From Alitiscatomonas aceti (GTDB lineage Bacteria; Bacillota; Clostridia; Lachnospirales; Lachnospiraceae), in NCBI RefSeq assembly GCF_025567195.1, contig NZ_JAOQJF010000010.1, positions 1 through 64,000 on the forward strand: DNA of 64,000 nucleotides. Reading direction: 5' to 3'. The notes beneath the pieces were generated by a model. It was given only the letters and a program-made list of their open reading frames with translations. It had not been told where the DNA came from and did no database searches. The translations under genes and the position numbers were made by a program. Below are positions 53,799 through 60,337 of the stretch, piece by piece (within the stretch, counting starts at the first letter, position 1; each line of letters starts with the position of its first letter).

Positions 53799-54578
53799 AT
53801 GGGACTTGACATTTATGCCGGGACGCTGACCCGGTACTATTCTCACAACTGGAAAACTGTTGTTCAGCAGTGGGCAGAGGAAAACGGATATACCTTCAAC
53901 CGGATTACGCCGGATGGAGAACCTGCTGACAACGAGGAGGAGCTGTCCCCGGCCGAGGTTCAGGCGGCAGTGGAGGACTGGCGAGATCAGATCTTAACCG
54001 CCATTTCCCAGCCGAACCAGCCGCCCTACACTCCATGGCCGGAGGACAACGAGCGGCCCTATTACACCGATAAGCCGGATTGGGATGCCTTCGGCGCTAT
54101 GCTGCTGGTAGCCGCCTGTCATACATACGAGGAACCGGTGCCTCCCACCGTGGAGAAGGACTGGGACTTCGGGGAGCATCCCCTGATTGCCCGCCTTGCA
54201 TCGGACGAGGAGCGGGTGTGGTCCCTGTTTCGTGGGGCTACCTGGTGGCTCCCTCTTTCCGACAGCTTTCTGTTCCAAGGCCCTCTGCCCACCGATGATC
54301 AGACGATGATTGCCACTTTGGGCGGACTACGGAAGGAGCTGGAAAAGCTGAACCAGCTGGCGTGGCAGACCGATGAGGACACCATCCTTGGCTGGGCAGA
54401 CACGGAGGGATACCCGGTAGACGGAACCGTAGACGCAGATGGACAGTACAGCAAGGCAGACATCCCAGAACACACCCAGTATGACACTCAGTCCCTGGCC
54501 AAGTTTGCCTTCTCCATGTTCTGGCGGGCCATGCGGTTTGCCGAGGAACAGCAGGTGCCCATCCTGCTGGATTATTAA
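53799..54578 (+). CDS. Unrecognised immunity-island protein (MGLDIYAGTL type)
   Basis: This 259-residue acidic protein begins MGLDIYAGTLTRYYSHNWKT, a pattern found in conserved proteins of immunity clusters without a Pfam name I can recall. Later conserved-looking parts are FGAMLLVAACHTYEEPVP, WWLPLSDSFLFQGPLP and AKFAFSMFWRAMRFAEEQ. AAAGGAG precedes the ATG, and the next gene starts 12 nt downstream. Confidence 0.65.
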   Translation: MGLDIYAGTLTRYYSHNWKTVVQQWAEENGYTFNRITPDGEPADNEEELSPAEVQAAVEDWRDQILTAISQPNQPPYTPWPEDNERPYYTDKPDWDAFGAMLLVAACHTYEEPVPPTVEKDWDFGEHPLIARLASDEERVWSLFRGATWWLPLSDSFLFQGPLPTDDQTMIATLGGLRKELEKLNQLAWQTDEDTILGWADTEGYPVDGTVDADGQYSKADIPEHTQYDTQSLAKFAFSMFWRAMRFAEEQQVPILLDY

Positions 54579-54590
54579 GGGGGAAACCAA

Positions 54591-55469
54591 ATGAGCAATA
54601 GAGCTTTCCAGCAAAACCTGAACGACAAAAAAGGCCCCCAGCCCGGTGACCCCTATCTCATTCAGATGCTGTTCAAAGAGCCGGTAGAAATGCCGGATAA
54701 AGAAAAAATGACTGCCGTAATGGAGAAGCACATCGGGTCAGCAGAGTGCTTCTGTTATGATAAGAAAATGGCCGGCTTTGCCGCGCAGGACCATATTGCA
54801 GAGTTCAAGGACGGAAAATGCCCGGTGCAGCTGATGGTGATGAAATGCGACAAGTTCAAGGGCAAAGGCTTTGATGCCTTTCTCATGAGCCAGATGTGGG
54901 ACTGTCAGGAGGACCGGGAGAGAATCTTCCGGGAGTGCAAATATCAGGTGGTAGCCACCGATATGCTGGCTGCGGCGCTTCCGGCACTGGAGCGGGCCAA
55001 CCTGGATGCCGACTTTTTGGAGGCCCTGGCGGAGCTGTACCCCACCTGTGAGGCATTCTATTTCCAGAACTGCGGCAAACTGTTTCTGGCGGAGGATGTG
55101 CGTTCTCACCAGATTGAAGGCCCGGACCGGTTCATCCGCTTTGGCGTCAATGTCCGCTTCTTCAACATTGAGGGCACCGAGGATATGCTCATCGACACGG
55201 TGGGCATGGGAACCCTGTTCCTGCCCGACCTCCAGTACCACTTCCACGGCATGGACCCCAACTGGGTGGTGAACCACGCCTACAACGCGGCGTCCTATAT
55301 CCTGGAGCACGACAACCCCGTTGCGGATGGGGACCCCATAGACGGTATTCTGGAGGGCAGAATGAGCCGTGAAGTCCAGTGGAAGTGCCAGTATGAGGAT
55401 TCCCTGATCCAGCCGCCCAGAGGAGTGCTGGATATCCACATGGGGAGCTATGCCTCGGGAGGACGCTGA
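54591..55469 (+). CDS. Immunity-island protein with conserved LPDLQYHFH block
   Basis: This 292-residue protein has PYLIQMLFKEPVEMPDKEKM at the start. The end has MLIDTVGMGTLFLPDLQYHFH, DPNWVVNHAYNAASYILEHD and a final DIHMGSYASGGR. This block is recurrent in immunity clusters of Clostridia and Bacilli; it may belong to a DUF4261-related group, but I am not certain. GGGGGAAACC lies before the ATG. The stop is next to the ATG of a small membrane ORF. Confidence 0.65.
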   Translation: MSNRAFQQNLNDKKGPQPGDPYLIQMLFKEPVEMPDKEKMTAVMEKHIGSAECFCYDKKMAGFAAQDHIAEFKDGKCPVQLMVMKCDKFKGKGFDAFLMSQMWDCQEDRERIFRECKYQVVATDMLAAALPALERANLDADFLEALAELYPTCEAFYFQNCGKLFLAEDVRSHQIEGPDRFIRFGVNVRFFNIEGTEDMLIDTVGMGTLFLPDLQYHFHGMDPNWVVNHAYNAASYILEHDNPVADGDPIDGILEGRMSREVQWKCQYEDSLIQPPRGVLDIHMGSYASGGR

Positions 55470-55610
55470 ATGAACGGCGTTGTGCTCCTGGTGGGCGGAC
55501 TGCTGCTTGTGGCGGTAATCAAGCTGATTATGGATCGAAATTGGATTGGCCTACTTCTCTGTGCTGTCGCCCTGCTTCTGGTCTTTGGGGCTGGACACCA
55601 TACAAAATAG
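55470..55610 (+). CDS. Small two-helix membrane protein closing the immunity island
   Basis: This 46-residue ORF directly follows the previous stop and has GGGAGG 7 nt before its ATG. It consists of two hydrophobic helices (VVLLVGGLLLVAVIKLI and WIGLLLCAVALLLVFGAG) with a short DRN link between them. It may be a membrane immunity protein or a conserved small ORF. It is the last gene of the array. Confidence 0.6.
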   Translation: MNGVVLLVGGLLLVAVIKLIMDRNWIGLLLCAVALLLVFGAGHHTK

Positions 55611-55638
55611 GCCATTTTAAGAATCGAGGAGGTGAAGT

Positions 55639-56601
55639 ATGCAGAATTCAACAAATATGCGGATACTGGAATTACTCCGGTTTCTCTATGAGCGGACCGA
55701 TGAAAACCATCCCGCCACAGTATCTGACATCATTGCCCATCTGAATGGAAAAGGAATTCAGGCAGTGCGGCAGACTGTTTACGCAGATACCAATACGCTG
55801 ATCGATGCAGGGATTGATATTGTGGTGGTCAAGAGTACCCAAAACCAATATTTTATTGGAAGCCGCCTGTTTGAGTATCCAGAACTGAAAATGCTGACAG
55901 ACGCAGTAGCATCCTCGAAGATCATTTCTGCCAAGAAATCCGAGGAACTGGTACAGAAATTATGCTGTCTGACCAGCACACATCAGGCAGAACAGCTTCA
56001 AAAATTTGCTGCTTTATCCAGCCGTGTAAAACCGCATAATGAAAAGGTTTACTATATCATTGATAATATCCAAACAGCGATTGGAAACCATCAGCAAATT
56101 CGGTTCCAATACTATGAATATACTCAGGAAAAAAAGAAAATCTTGAAGCATGATGGATATTATTATGTCGTAAATCCTTATGCGCTTGAATGGAAAAATG
56201 ACCATTACTATTTGATTGGATTTTCTCTGAAGCATCAGAAAATTGCTCACTTCCGTGTAGATCGTCTAACAAGCATAGAAAATCTTGAAACTTGCTTTAT
56301 GCCGATAGAGGGATTTGATGTAGCCTCCTATACAAATAAAATGGTTGATATGTTTACATCAGAGTCATCGAAGGAAGTAACCCTTCTATGTGAAAACGAA
56401 TTGATGAGAGTAATTATAGATCATTATGGAGAAGATGCTGCTGTTGATAGGTATGATGATACACACTTCACAGCCAAAATTGAAGTGAACCCCAGTGGAA
56501 CTTTTTATGGCTGGATATTCAAATTCAAAGGGAAAATAAAAATTCTCTCTCCCAAAGAGTGCATTACGGAAATGCAGCAAATCGCTCAGGAATTTATATA
56601 G
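55639..56601 (+). CDS. WYL-domain transcriptional regulator
   Basis: This 320-residue regulator has an N-terminal winged helix (MRILELLRFLYERTD, VSDIIAHLNGKGIQAVRQTVYADTNTLI) and a WYL sensor domain from about residue 140 (IGNHQQIRFQYYEY, YYVVNPYALEWKNDHYYLIG, HFRVDRLTSIENLE). WYL domains bind nucleic-acid-like ligands and regulate many defence islands. It lies 28 nt downstream of the immunity array behind GAGGTG and could be cotranscribed with it. A strong terminator follows. Confidence 0.92.
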   Translation: MQNSTNMRILELLRFLYERTDENHPATVSDIIAHLNGKGIQAVRQTVYADTNTLIDAGIDIVVVKSTQNQYFIGSRLFEYPELKMLTDAVASSKIISAKKSEELVQKLCCLTSTHQAEQLQKFAALSSRVKPHNEKVYYIIDNIQTAIGNHQQIRFQYYEYTQEKKKILKHDGYYYVVNPYALEWKNDHYYLIGFSLKHQKIAHFRVDRLTSIENLETCFMPIEGFDVASYTNKMVDMFTSESSKEVTLLCENELMRVIIDHYGEDAAVDRYDDTHFTAKIEVNPSGTFYGWIFKFKGKIKILSPKECITEMQQIAQEFI

Positions 56602-56604
56602 TGC

Positions 56605-56638
56605 AAAAGAGGTGTTATTGATTTTTAACACCTCTTTT
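56605..56638 (+). terminator. Strong terminator after the WYL gene
   Basis: AAAAGAGGTGTTA (56605-56617) and TAACACCTCTTTT (56626-56638) form a perfect 13-bp stem. It ends the immunity/WYL transcription unit before the XRE promoter. Confidence 0.85.
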
Positions 56639-56656
56639 CAAATGGAATTTTTGTCC

Positions 56657-56714
56657 TTGAAGTGAACGGATGTTCGATATACAATATAAGCAAGATGTTC
56701 GCAGTTCGTCGAAC
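56657..56714 (+). promoter_or_regulatory. Promoter and operator of the XRE-ImmA pair
   Basis: TTGAAG (56657-56662), a 17-bp spacer and TACAAT (56680-56685) form a sigma-A promoter. Downstream, GTTCGCAGTTCGTCGAAC (56697-56714) has GTTCG and CGAAC arms; a further GTTCG half-site is in the spacer at 56672. The same arms recur at 57800-57817, so this is probably the operator of the XRE protein encoded next to it. Confidence 0.7.
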
Positions 56715-56732
56715 AAATGAGAGGTGAATGCT

Positions 56733-57101
56733 GTGGGCAATATAACTTTTGGATCATTTATAGCTGAGAAACGCAAGGCACATAAATTCAATTTACGCGA
56801 TACAGCCAAGCATTTGAATATTGCTTATGGCTATCTGTGTGACATTGAACAAAGCCGCCGTCCTGCTCCCACTGGAGATTTTGTGGAACGCATCTCTGCC
56901 TTTCTGAATTTGGATAAATCAGAACATGAGTTGCTTTTGGATCTGGCCGCAAAATCACGCAATACAGTATCTGCTGATTTGCCAGACTATATCATGGAAA
57001 AAGATATTGTTCGGGCGGCCTTGCGTGTGGCAAAAGAAGTAGACGCTACCGATGAAGAATGGCAGACATTTATGAAAATGCTAAAGGAGCGTAAACGATA
57101 G
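56733..57101 (+). CDS. XRE-family repressor of an ImmR/ImmA-type pair
   Basis: This 122-residue protein has an N-terminal HTH: FGSFIAEKRKAHKFNLRDTA, HLNIAYGYLCDIEQSRR. A helical C-terminal part follows (ERISAFLNLDKSEHELLLDLA). The start is probably GTG 56733 with AGAGG 8 nt upstream; GTG 56724 is also in frame. The neighbouring gene is a zinc peptidase, and two matching operators flank the pair. This is the layout of the ImmR/ImmA switch of ICEBs1, where a peptidase removes the repressor on DNA damage. The role here is inferred. Confidence 0.82.
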   Translation: MGNITFGSFIAEKRKAHKFNLRDTAKHLNIAYGYLCDIEQSRRPAPTGDFVERISAFLNLDKSEHELLLDLAAKSRNTVSADLPDYIMEKDIVRAALRVAKEVDATDEEWQTFMKMLKERKR

Positions 57102-57112
57102 GGGGGATAGCT

Positions 57113-57727
57113 TTGTCAATTCCACAAATCCGTACAGAAGCAATCGAGGCGGTAGGGCGAAAAATCCTGATGGAATATGATCCCTCTCTGCTATCCGGGC
57201 AACCATATCCTGTGCCAATCGAAACCATTATCGAGACAAAGTTTGATCTAATCCTGGAGTTTCATACACTAAGAAAAAACCCCAAGATATTAGGGGAAAC
57301 AATTTTCGATGACGGTGCCGTTGTTTTATATGACCAGATACAGAGACAGTATCGAATGATTGCAGTAAGAGCCGGTACAATCTTAATTGATGAACGGCTT
57401 TGTGATCCGTCAAAATTAGGGCGGCTCCGTTTTACCTGTGCCCATGAGCTGGCTCATTGGGTACTACATAAGAAGTTGTACTCCGGTACAGGAGATGTTG
57501 CTGCATATAACGGAAATGTTTCTTCCGATGAAAGTCATGGCATAATTGAGCGCCAGGCAGATACTCTGGCTTCTGCTCTGCTGATGCCTTTACCGCAGAT
57601 CAAAAAATGTTTTTACCGACTTAGAATGGGTCGGACAGATGAACAGCTCATTGCTGAAATGGCAAACATTTTTGAGGTTTCCAAGCAAGCAATGCAGATT
57701 CGTCTAAAATCCAGGAACCTGATATAA
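57113..57727 (+). CDS. ImmA/IrrE-family metallopeptidase
   Basis: This 204-residue peptidase starts at TTG 57113 behind GGGGGGAT. The zinc motif HELAHW is near residues 112-117 (RFTCAHELAHWVLH), with the third ligand in IERQADTLASALLMP. ImmA-type enzymes cleave a cognate XRE repressor to release element excision and transfer. It lies 12 nt after the XRE gene and is probably cotranscribed with it. A hairpin ATAGAGAGAGG/CCTCTCTCTAT (57741-57768) follows. Confidence 0.92.
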   Translation: MSIPQIRTEAIEAVGRKILMEYDPSLLSGQPYPVPIETIIETKFDLILEFHTLRKNPKILGETIFDDGAVVLYDQIQRQYRMIAVRAGTILIDERLCDPSKLGRLRFTCAHELAHWVLHKKLYSGTGDVAAYNGNVSSDESHGIIERQADTLASALLMPLPQIKKCFYRLRMGRTDEQLIAEMANIFEVSKQAMQIRLKSRNLI

Positions 57728-57740
57728 CCAAAGAGTGGGA

Positions 57741-57768
57741 ATAGAGAGAGGTTCTCCCCTCTCTCTAT
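57741..57768 (+). terminator. Hairpin terminator after the ImmA-like gene
   Basis: ATAGAGAGAGG (57741-57751) pairs perfectly with CCTCTCTCTAT (57758-57768) around a six-base loop. No strong T-run follows, so termination may be partial. Confidence 0.55.
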
Positions 57769-57799
57769 CTCCTCCGCTATGCTATTTTGTACCTAATAT

Positions 57800-57817
57800 G
57801 TTCGCAATATTGCGAAC
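57800..57817 (+). promoter_or_regulatory. Perfect palindromic operator GTTCGC-N6-GCGAAC
   Basis: GTTCGCAATATTGCGAAC is an 18-bp perfect palindrome directly in front of the ribosome site (AAGGAGG) of the gene at 57833. TAATAT at 57794-57799 could be its -10 box. It shares GTTCG-N8-CGAAC with the operator at 56697-56714, so the XRE repressor probably controls both transcription units. Confidence 0.75.
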
Positions 57818-57832
57818 AAGGAGGAATATTCT

Positions 57833-58369
57833 ATGAGGAAAGAAAGCACAACAATTCAAAAATGTAACAGCAGACTAACAGCTTTAGGGCTTAACAGCGA
57901 CGCTGCGTTTCATAGAAGCAGGCTGATTCTAAAGATTTACCGGGATGTAGTCTGGGTTCTGAGTGAACGGGCAGAAGAATTGCAAGAAACTGCTTGGATT
58001 ATGGGAGAACAAGATATAGAGTCTGGCCTCTGCTATCTTGAAAATTTTGCACCAGATATTGAACTACAAGCCTTTGAAGAAAAAGTGTGCTGCCTTGTTC
58101 AAAATCAAATGCTGGTCAATATTATTGACCGTGCGCTCCTTCGTCTGAAACGGTATCCAGATCGAGGAGAACTTTACTATGAAATTTTGACTAAGCAATT
58201 CATCTATCGGTTCAACAGTACAGAGAAAGAATTGCTGGAAGAACTAAATATAGAGCGCAGTGTCTTTTATGACCGAAAACGAGAAGCTATCTATTTATTT
58301 TCTGTTTGCTTGTTTGGATATTCTATTCCAGAAGTCCTAGAGGAACTGCCCCGACTAAATCCCGACTAA
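57833..58369 (+). CDS. Sigma-like/ArpU-like regulator of ICE genes
   Basis: This 178-residue protein consists of a helical N-terminal part and a C-terminal region (YYEILTKQFIYRFNSTEKEL, LNIERSVFYDRKREAIYLFS) resembling the DNA-binding part of sigma factors or ArpU-type phage regulators. The start is ATG 57833 with AAGGAGG upstream. It is controlled by the palindromic operator in front of it. The CCGAC repeats begin inside its last codons and continue into the next promoter, so it could be the protein that acts on them. The family is not certain. Confidence 0.65.
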   Translation: MRKESTTIQKCNSRLTALGLNSDAAFHRSRLILKIYRDVVWVLSERAEELQETAWIMGEQDIESGLCYLENFAPDIELQAFEEKVCCLVQNQMLVNIIDRALLRLKRYPDRGELYYEILTKQFIYRFNSTEKELLEELNIERSVFYDRKREAIYLFSVCLFGYSIPEVLEELPRLNPD

Positions 58370-58427
58370 ATTCCGACAAATCCCCGACCTAATCCCTACT
58401 CCCTTCCGACTTCCGACCTGCTATACT
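58351..58427 (+). promoter_or_regulatory. 11-bp-phased CCGAC repeat array with extended -10 promoter
   Basis: CCGAC (once CCTAC) occurs at 58351, 58362, 58373, 58384, 58395 and 58406, exactly 11 bp apart, with a last copy at 58413. The consensus unit is about CCGACTAAATC. It runs up to TGCTATACT (58419-58427), an extended -10 box, with no usual -35. CTATAC-TTG-GTATAG (58421-58435) is a small palindrome at the -10. The helical phasing suggests a cooperative activator or a repressor filament on one face of the DNA. Confidence 0.6.
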
Positions 58428-58437
58428 TGGTATAGTG

Positions 58438-58565
58438 GCAGGAATGTGTTAAATTGAATACTTTTCTACATAAGGCCCGGCATTAACCGGGCTTTTTTCA
58501 TTCCTGCTGTAATATGGCGGCAGGAATATGGCTGGAGGCGAAAACACTTCCGGCCTTTTTCTTTG
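58438..58565 (+). promoter_or_regulatory. Candidate attenuator: terminator with alternative pairings
   Basis: GCCCGG-CATTAA-CCGGGC followed by six T (58475-58498) is a Rho-independent terminator in the leader of the next gene. CATTCCTGC (58499-58507) can pair with GCAGGAATG (58438-58446), which encloses the terminator, or with GCAGGAAT (58520-58527) downstream. A second hairpin (GGCTGGA/TCCGGCC, near 58529-58557) ends in CTTTTTC. The layout suggests conditional read-through. Confidence 0.5.
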
Positions 58566-58585
58566 CCCGGTATTAGGAGGCCGGT

Positions 58586-58621
58586 ATGCGCTGGGAGGCG
58601 TACATAGCAAAATATCCATGA
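58586..58621 (+). CDS. Leader peptide MRWEAYIAKYP
   Basis: This 11-codon ORF has a perfect AGGAGG 6 nt before its ATG and ends 2 nt before an inverted repeat that covers the ribosome site of the next gene. This is the layout of a translational attenuator leader. A ribosome on this ORF would disturb the hairpin. Confidence 0.5.
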   Translation: MRWEAYIAKYP

Positions 58622-58623
58622 CA

Positions 58624-58659
58624 CCGTTCAAATTCACTGACTACCAAGAATTTGAACGG
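58624..58659 (+). promoter_or_regulatory. RBS-sequestering hairpin
   Basis: CCGTTCAAATTC (58624-58635) and GAATTTGAACGG (58648-58659) are perfectly complementary over 12 bp with a 12-base loop. The 3' arm overlaps GGAGG (58658-58662), the ribosome site of the gene at 58670. The stem would block translation of that gene unless opened. As DNA it could also be an operator. Confidence 0.6.
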
Positions 58660-58669
58660 AGGAAAGGAT

Positions 58670-59323
58670 ATGACAAGAGTATTCATTTGGAAAAATAACA
58701 GCCCACAGGAATGGGAGGAAATCAGTTTTTCAGCGTTCAGTAAGGCACGCCGCAATGGTTGCTTTACTGGGCGCTTTTTTATTGAGACAACCGAAAATGT
58801 TGATGGTCACAACGAAAGAGTTATTACCGAGTGCTCACAAGCTCGTTATAAAACACATCGCCAAGAATTAGGAACTATCAATCAAGATGTGGTTCATACG
58901 AACTCTCCCCAAAGACACGATACCTATGTCTACTACTTTGCAGATGGATCGCGTTCTACGCTGGTTTTAGGAGCAGACGATACTTCCTGTGTCAATGGAG
59001 CTTGGATTGCCGAATTGCGAGAACTGGATCGCTTGGAATACAATAATCAACACACACAAACACGCCGTCACTGTTCTTTGGATGCTCAGGACCCCGAAGG
59101 AATGGGAGGGTACTATACAGGTGATGATATGGAACGCGTGCAGCTTGAATTGGAAGTAGAAGATTTTCTCACTTCACTTCCCAAAGACCTGGAACAAATT
59201 GCTCGCCTTTTGTGTGAGGGTTTTTCTGCCGCAGAAATTGCTCGTAAGCAAGGGGTCAATCGGTCCTCAATATGCAGAAAAATTAAGAAGATACAGGATG
59301 CCATGATGCACTATAATCCTTAA
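58670..59323 (+). CDS. Sigma-70 region 4-like regulator
   Basis: This 217-residue protein ends in a sigma-70 region 4 type HTH (FLTSLPKDLEQIARLLCEGF, SAAEIARKQGVNRSSICRKI). The N-terminal part (ARRNGCFTGRFFIETTENVD, YVYYFADGSRSTLVLGAD) is a domain found in ICE-borne sigma-like proteins of Clostridia. It may drive transfer or excision genes. Its expression appears to be controlled in layers: phased repeats, an attenuator, a leader peptide and an RBS hairpin upstream. A terminator follows. Confidence 0.78.
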   Translation: MTRVFIWKNNSPQEWEEISFSAFSKARRNGCFTGRFFIETTENVDGHNERVITECSQARYKTHRQELGTINQDVVHTNSPQRHDTYVYYFADGSRSTLVLGADDTSCVNGAWIAELRELDRLEYNNQHTQTRRHCSLDAQDPEGMGGYYTGDDMERVQLELEVEDFLTSLPKDLEQIARLLCEGFSAAEIARKQGVNRSSICRKIKKIQDAMMHYNP

Positions 59324-59344
59324 GCAACAAACCATCGAAAGCAC

Positions 59345-59367
59345 AGCCCTGCCATTTTGGCAGGGCT
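59345..59367 (+). terminator. Terminator after the sigma-like gene
   Basis: AGCCCTGCC (59345-59353) and GGCAGGGCT (59359-59367) form a perfect 9-bp stem, with CTACTTTTTG shortly after. The remaining 140 bases to the next gene hold short GC-rich repeats but no gene that I can see. Confidence 0.8.
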
Positions 59368-59506
59368 ATGCTACTTTTTGAATTAAATTTCGTAATCTGT
59401 GCAACAAACGGCCTCTGCCGTGGCCTACAAGTGAGAGGCACAAATGCCAGGGAAGGGCATTGGGTCCCTCAGTCTCTAAATTAACAGTAATAGGAGCGAA
59501 CAGGCC

Positions 59507-59734
59507 ATGAAACAAGAAACTGAAAATCGGCAACAGAGGCCGCAGATGATTTGCCTGTGTGCAACCTGTGCCAATGCTTTTTATAATGTTCCAACCATAA
59601 GGATTCAGCGCGTGGATCGCTATCAACTTGTAAAAGATACCTGTACTTATTGCGGGGTCCGCAATGGATATGACTATATCATTACTCCTCGTAAATCGAC
59701 ACGCCGTCATTCAGGAAATGAGGCGAGGTTATGA
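59507..59734 (+). CDS. Small zinc-binding ICE protein
   Basis: This 75-residue protein has two Cys pairs (CLCATCANAF and CTYCGVRNGYDY) that could bind zinc, then a basic tail. The ATG has TAGGAGCG upstream. It overlaps the next start by 4 nt. Similar small Cys proteins precede the RHH protein and recombinase in related ICEs. The function is unknown. Confidence 0.68.
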   Translation: MKQETENRQQRPQMICLCATCANAFYNVPTIRIQRVDRYQLVKDTCTYCGVRNGYDYIITPRKSTRRHSGNEARL

Positions 59735-60102
59735 ACAAGAAAGATGTCTGTGCAACCAAAATAGCCTATGTACGATTCACGGAAGATGATTTGGCAGACC
59801 TGGATAATCAAGTTCGTCGTGTAGGTGCGTCATCCAGAGGCGCATATATCCGCAGTTTAATTAAAGGAGTTCGTCCTGTTGAACTCCCTCCAGCAGACTA
59901 TGTAGCTCTGATTGATGAATTAGCTAAACTTCGCCGCAGCATTGATACAATGGCAGCTCGCGCGGCGGACAACAAGGCGTCTGCACTCAGCCCTGTCGAA
60001 TACTATACATTATCCAGTCTTACGGCGTTGACACTTCAAAAGATCCGGCTTGCAGCATTACCACAACAGTATCACTTACCGGAGGATATGAGCCATGAAT
60101 GA
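59731..60102 (+). CDS. Ribbon-helix-helix (MobC-like) protein
   Basis: This 123-residue protein has an N-terminal RHH fold (KIAYVRFTEDDLADLDNQV, SSRGAYIRSLIKGVRP) and a helical C-terminus (LIDELAKLRRSIDTMAARA). It resembles MobC and plasmid-mobilisation proteins. Near the recombinase it may bind the element end and assist excision, as well as or instead of oriT. It overlaps the small genes on both sides. Confidence 0.75.
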   Translation: MNKKDVCATKIAYVRFTEDDLADLDNQVRRVGASSRGAYIRSLIKGVRPVELPPADYVALIDELAKLRRSIDTMAARAADNKASALSPVEYYTLSSLTALTLQKIRLAALPQQYHLPEDMSHE

Positions 60103-60217
60103 AACAATTATTGACCGCACTTATGTGTGCTTAAAGTTGATTGATATGCTCTACAAAAAGGGACTTATCAACGAAGCAACCTATTTTAATGTGAAACGAA
60201 CCTATCAGAACAAGTAG
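60095..60217 (+). CDS. Small conserved protein before the recombinase
   Basis: This 40-residue protein (MNETIIDRTYVCLKLIDMLY...) starts at ATG 60095 inside the end of the RHH gene, with GGAGG 12 nt upstream. It is helical and ends VKRTYQNK. Short ORFs of this kind, often reading LLYKKGLIN and NVKR, regularly precede large serine recombinases on such ICEs, where they may act as excision factors. The terminator stem overlaps its stop. Confidence 0.6.
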   Translation: MNETIIDRTYVCLKLIDMLYKKGLINEATYFNVKRTYQNK

Positions 60218-60224
60218 GTTTTTT
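60199..60224 (+). terminator. Terminator overlapping the small ORF stop
   Basis: AACCTA (60199-60204) and TAGGTT (60215-60220) form a short stem followed by TTTT. A second stem, CGCTGGG/CCCAGCG (60226-60255), lies just downstream, in front of the recombinase gene. Confidence 0.5.
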
Positions 60225-60337
60225 GCGCTGGGTTGTCAAGGATGTCAGCCCAGCGTCCATATCATTGCAGATTAAAGATTTTTTGAGTATTCTCGTTTTG
60301 TCAGAAGAAATCAGGAACACTAAAGGAGGAAGATGCT

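Noticed and set aside
27902..55610. Toxin or LXG gene within the immunity array
   Set aside because: I looked for long proteins with secretion leaders, LXG-like coiled coils or nuclease motifs at the C-terminus and found none. The long ORFs are immunity or TPR proteins.
58351..58420. CRISPR-like repeat array
   Set aside because: The units are only 11 bp without spacers and no cas genes are present. They are better explained as phased protein-binding sites.
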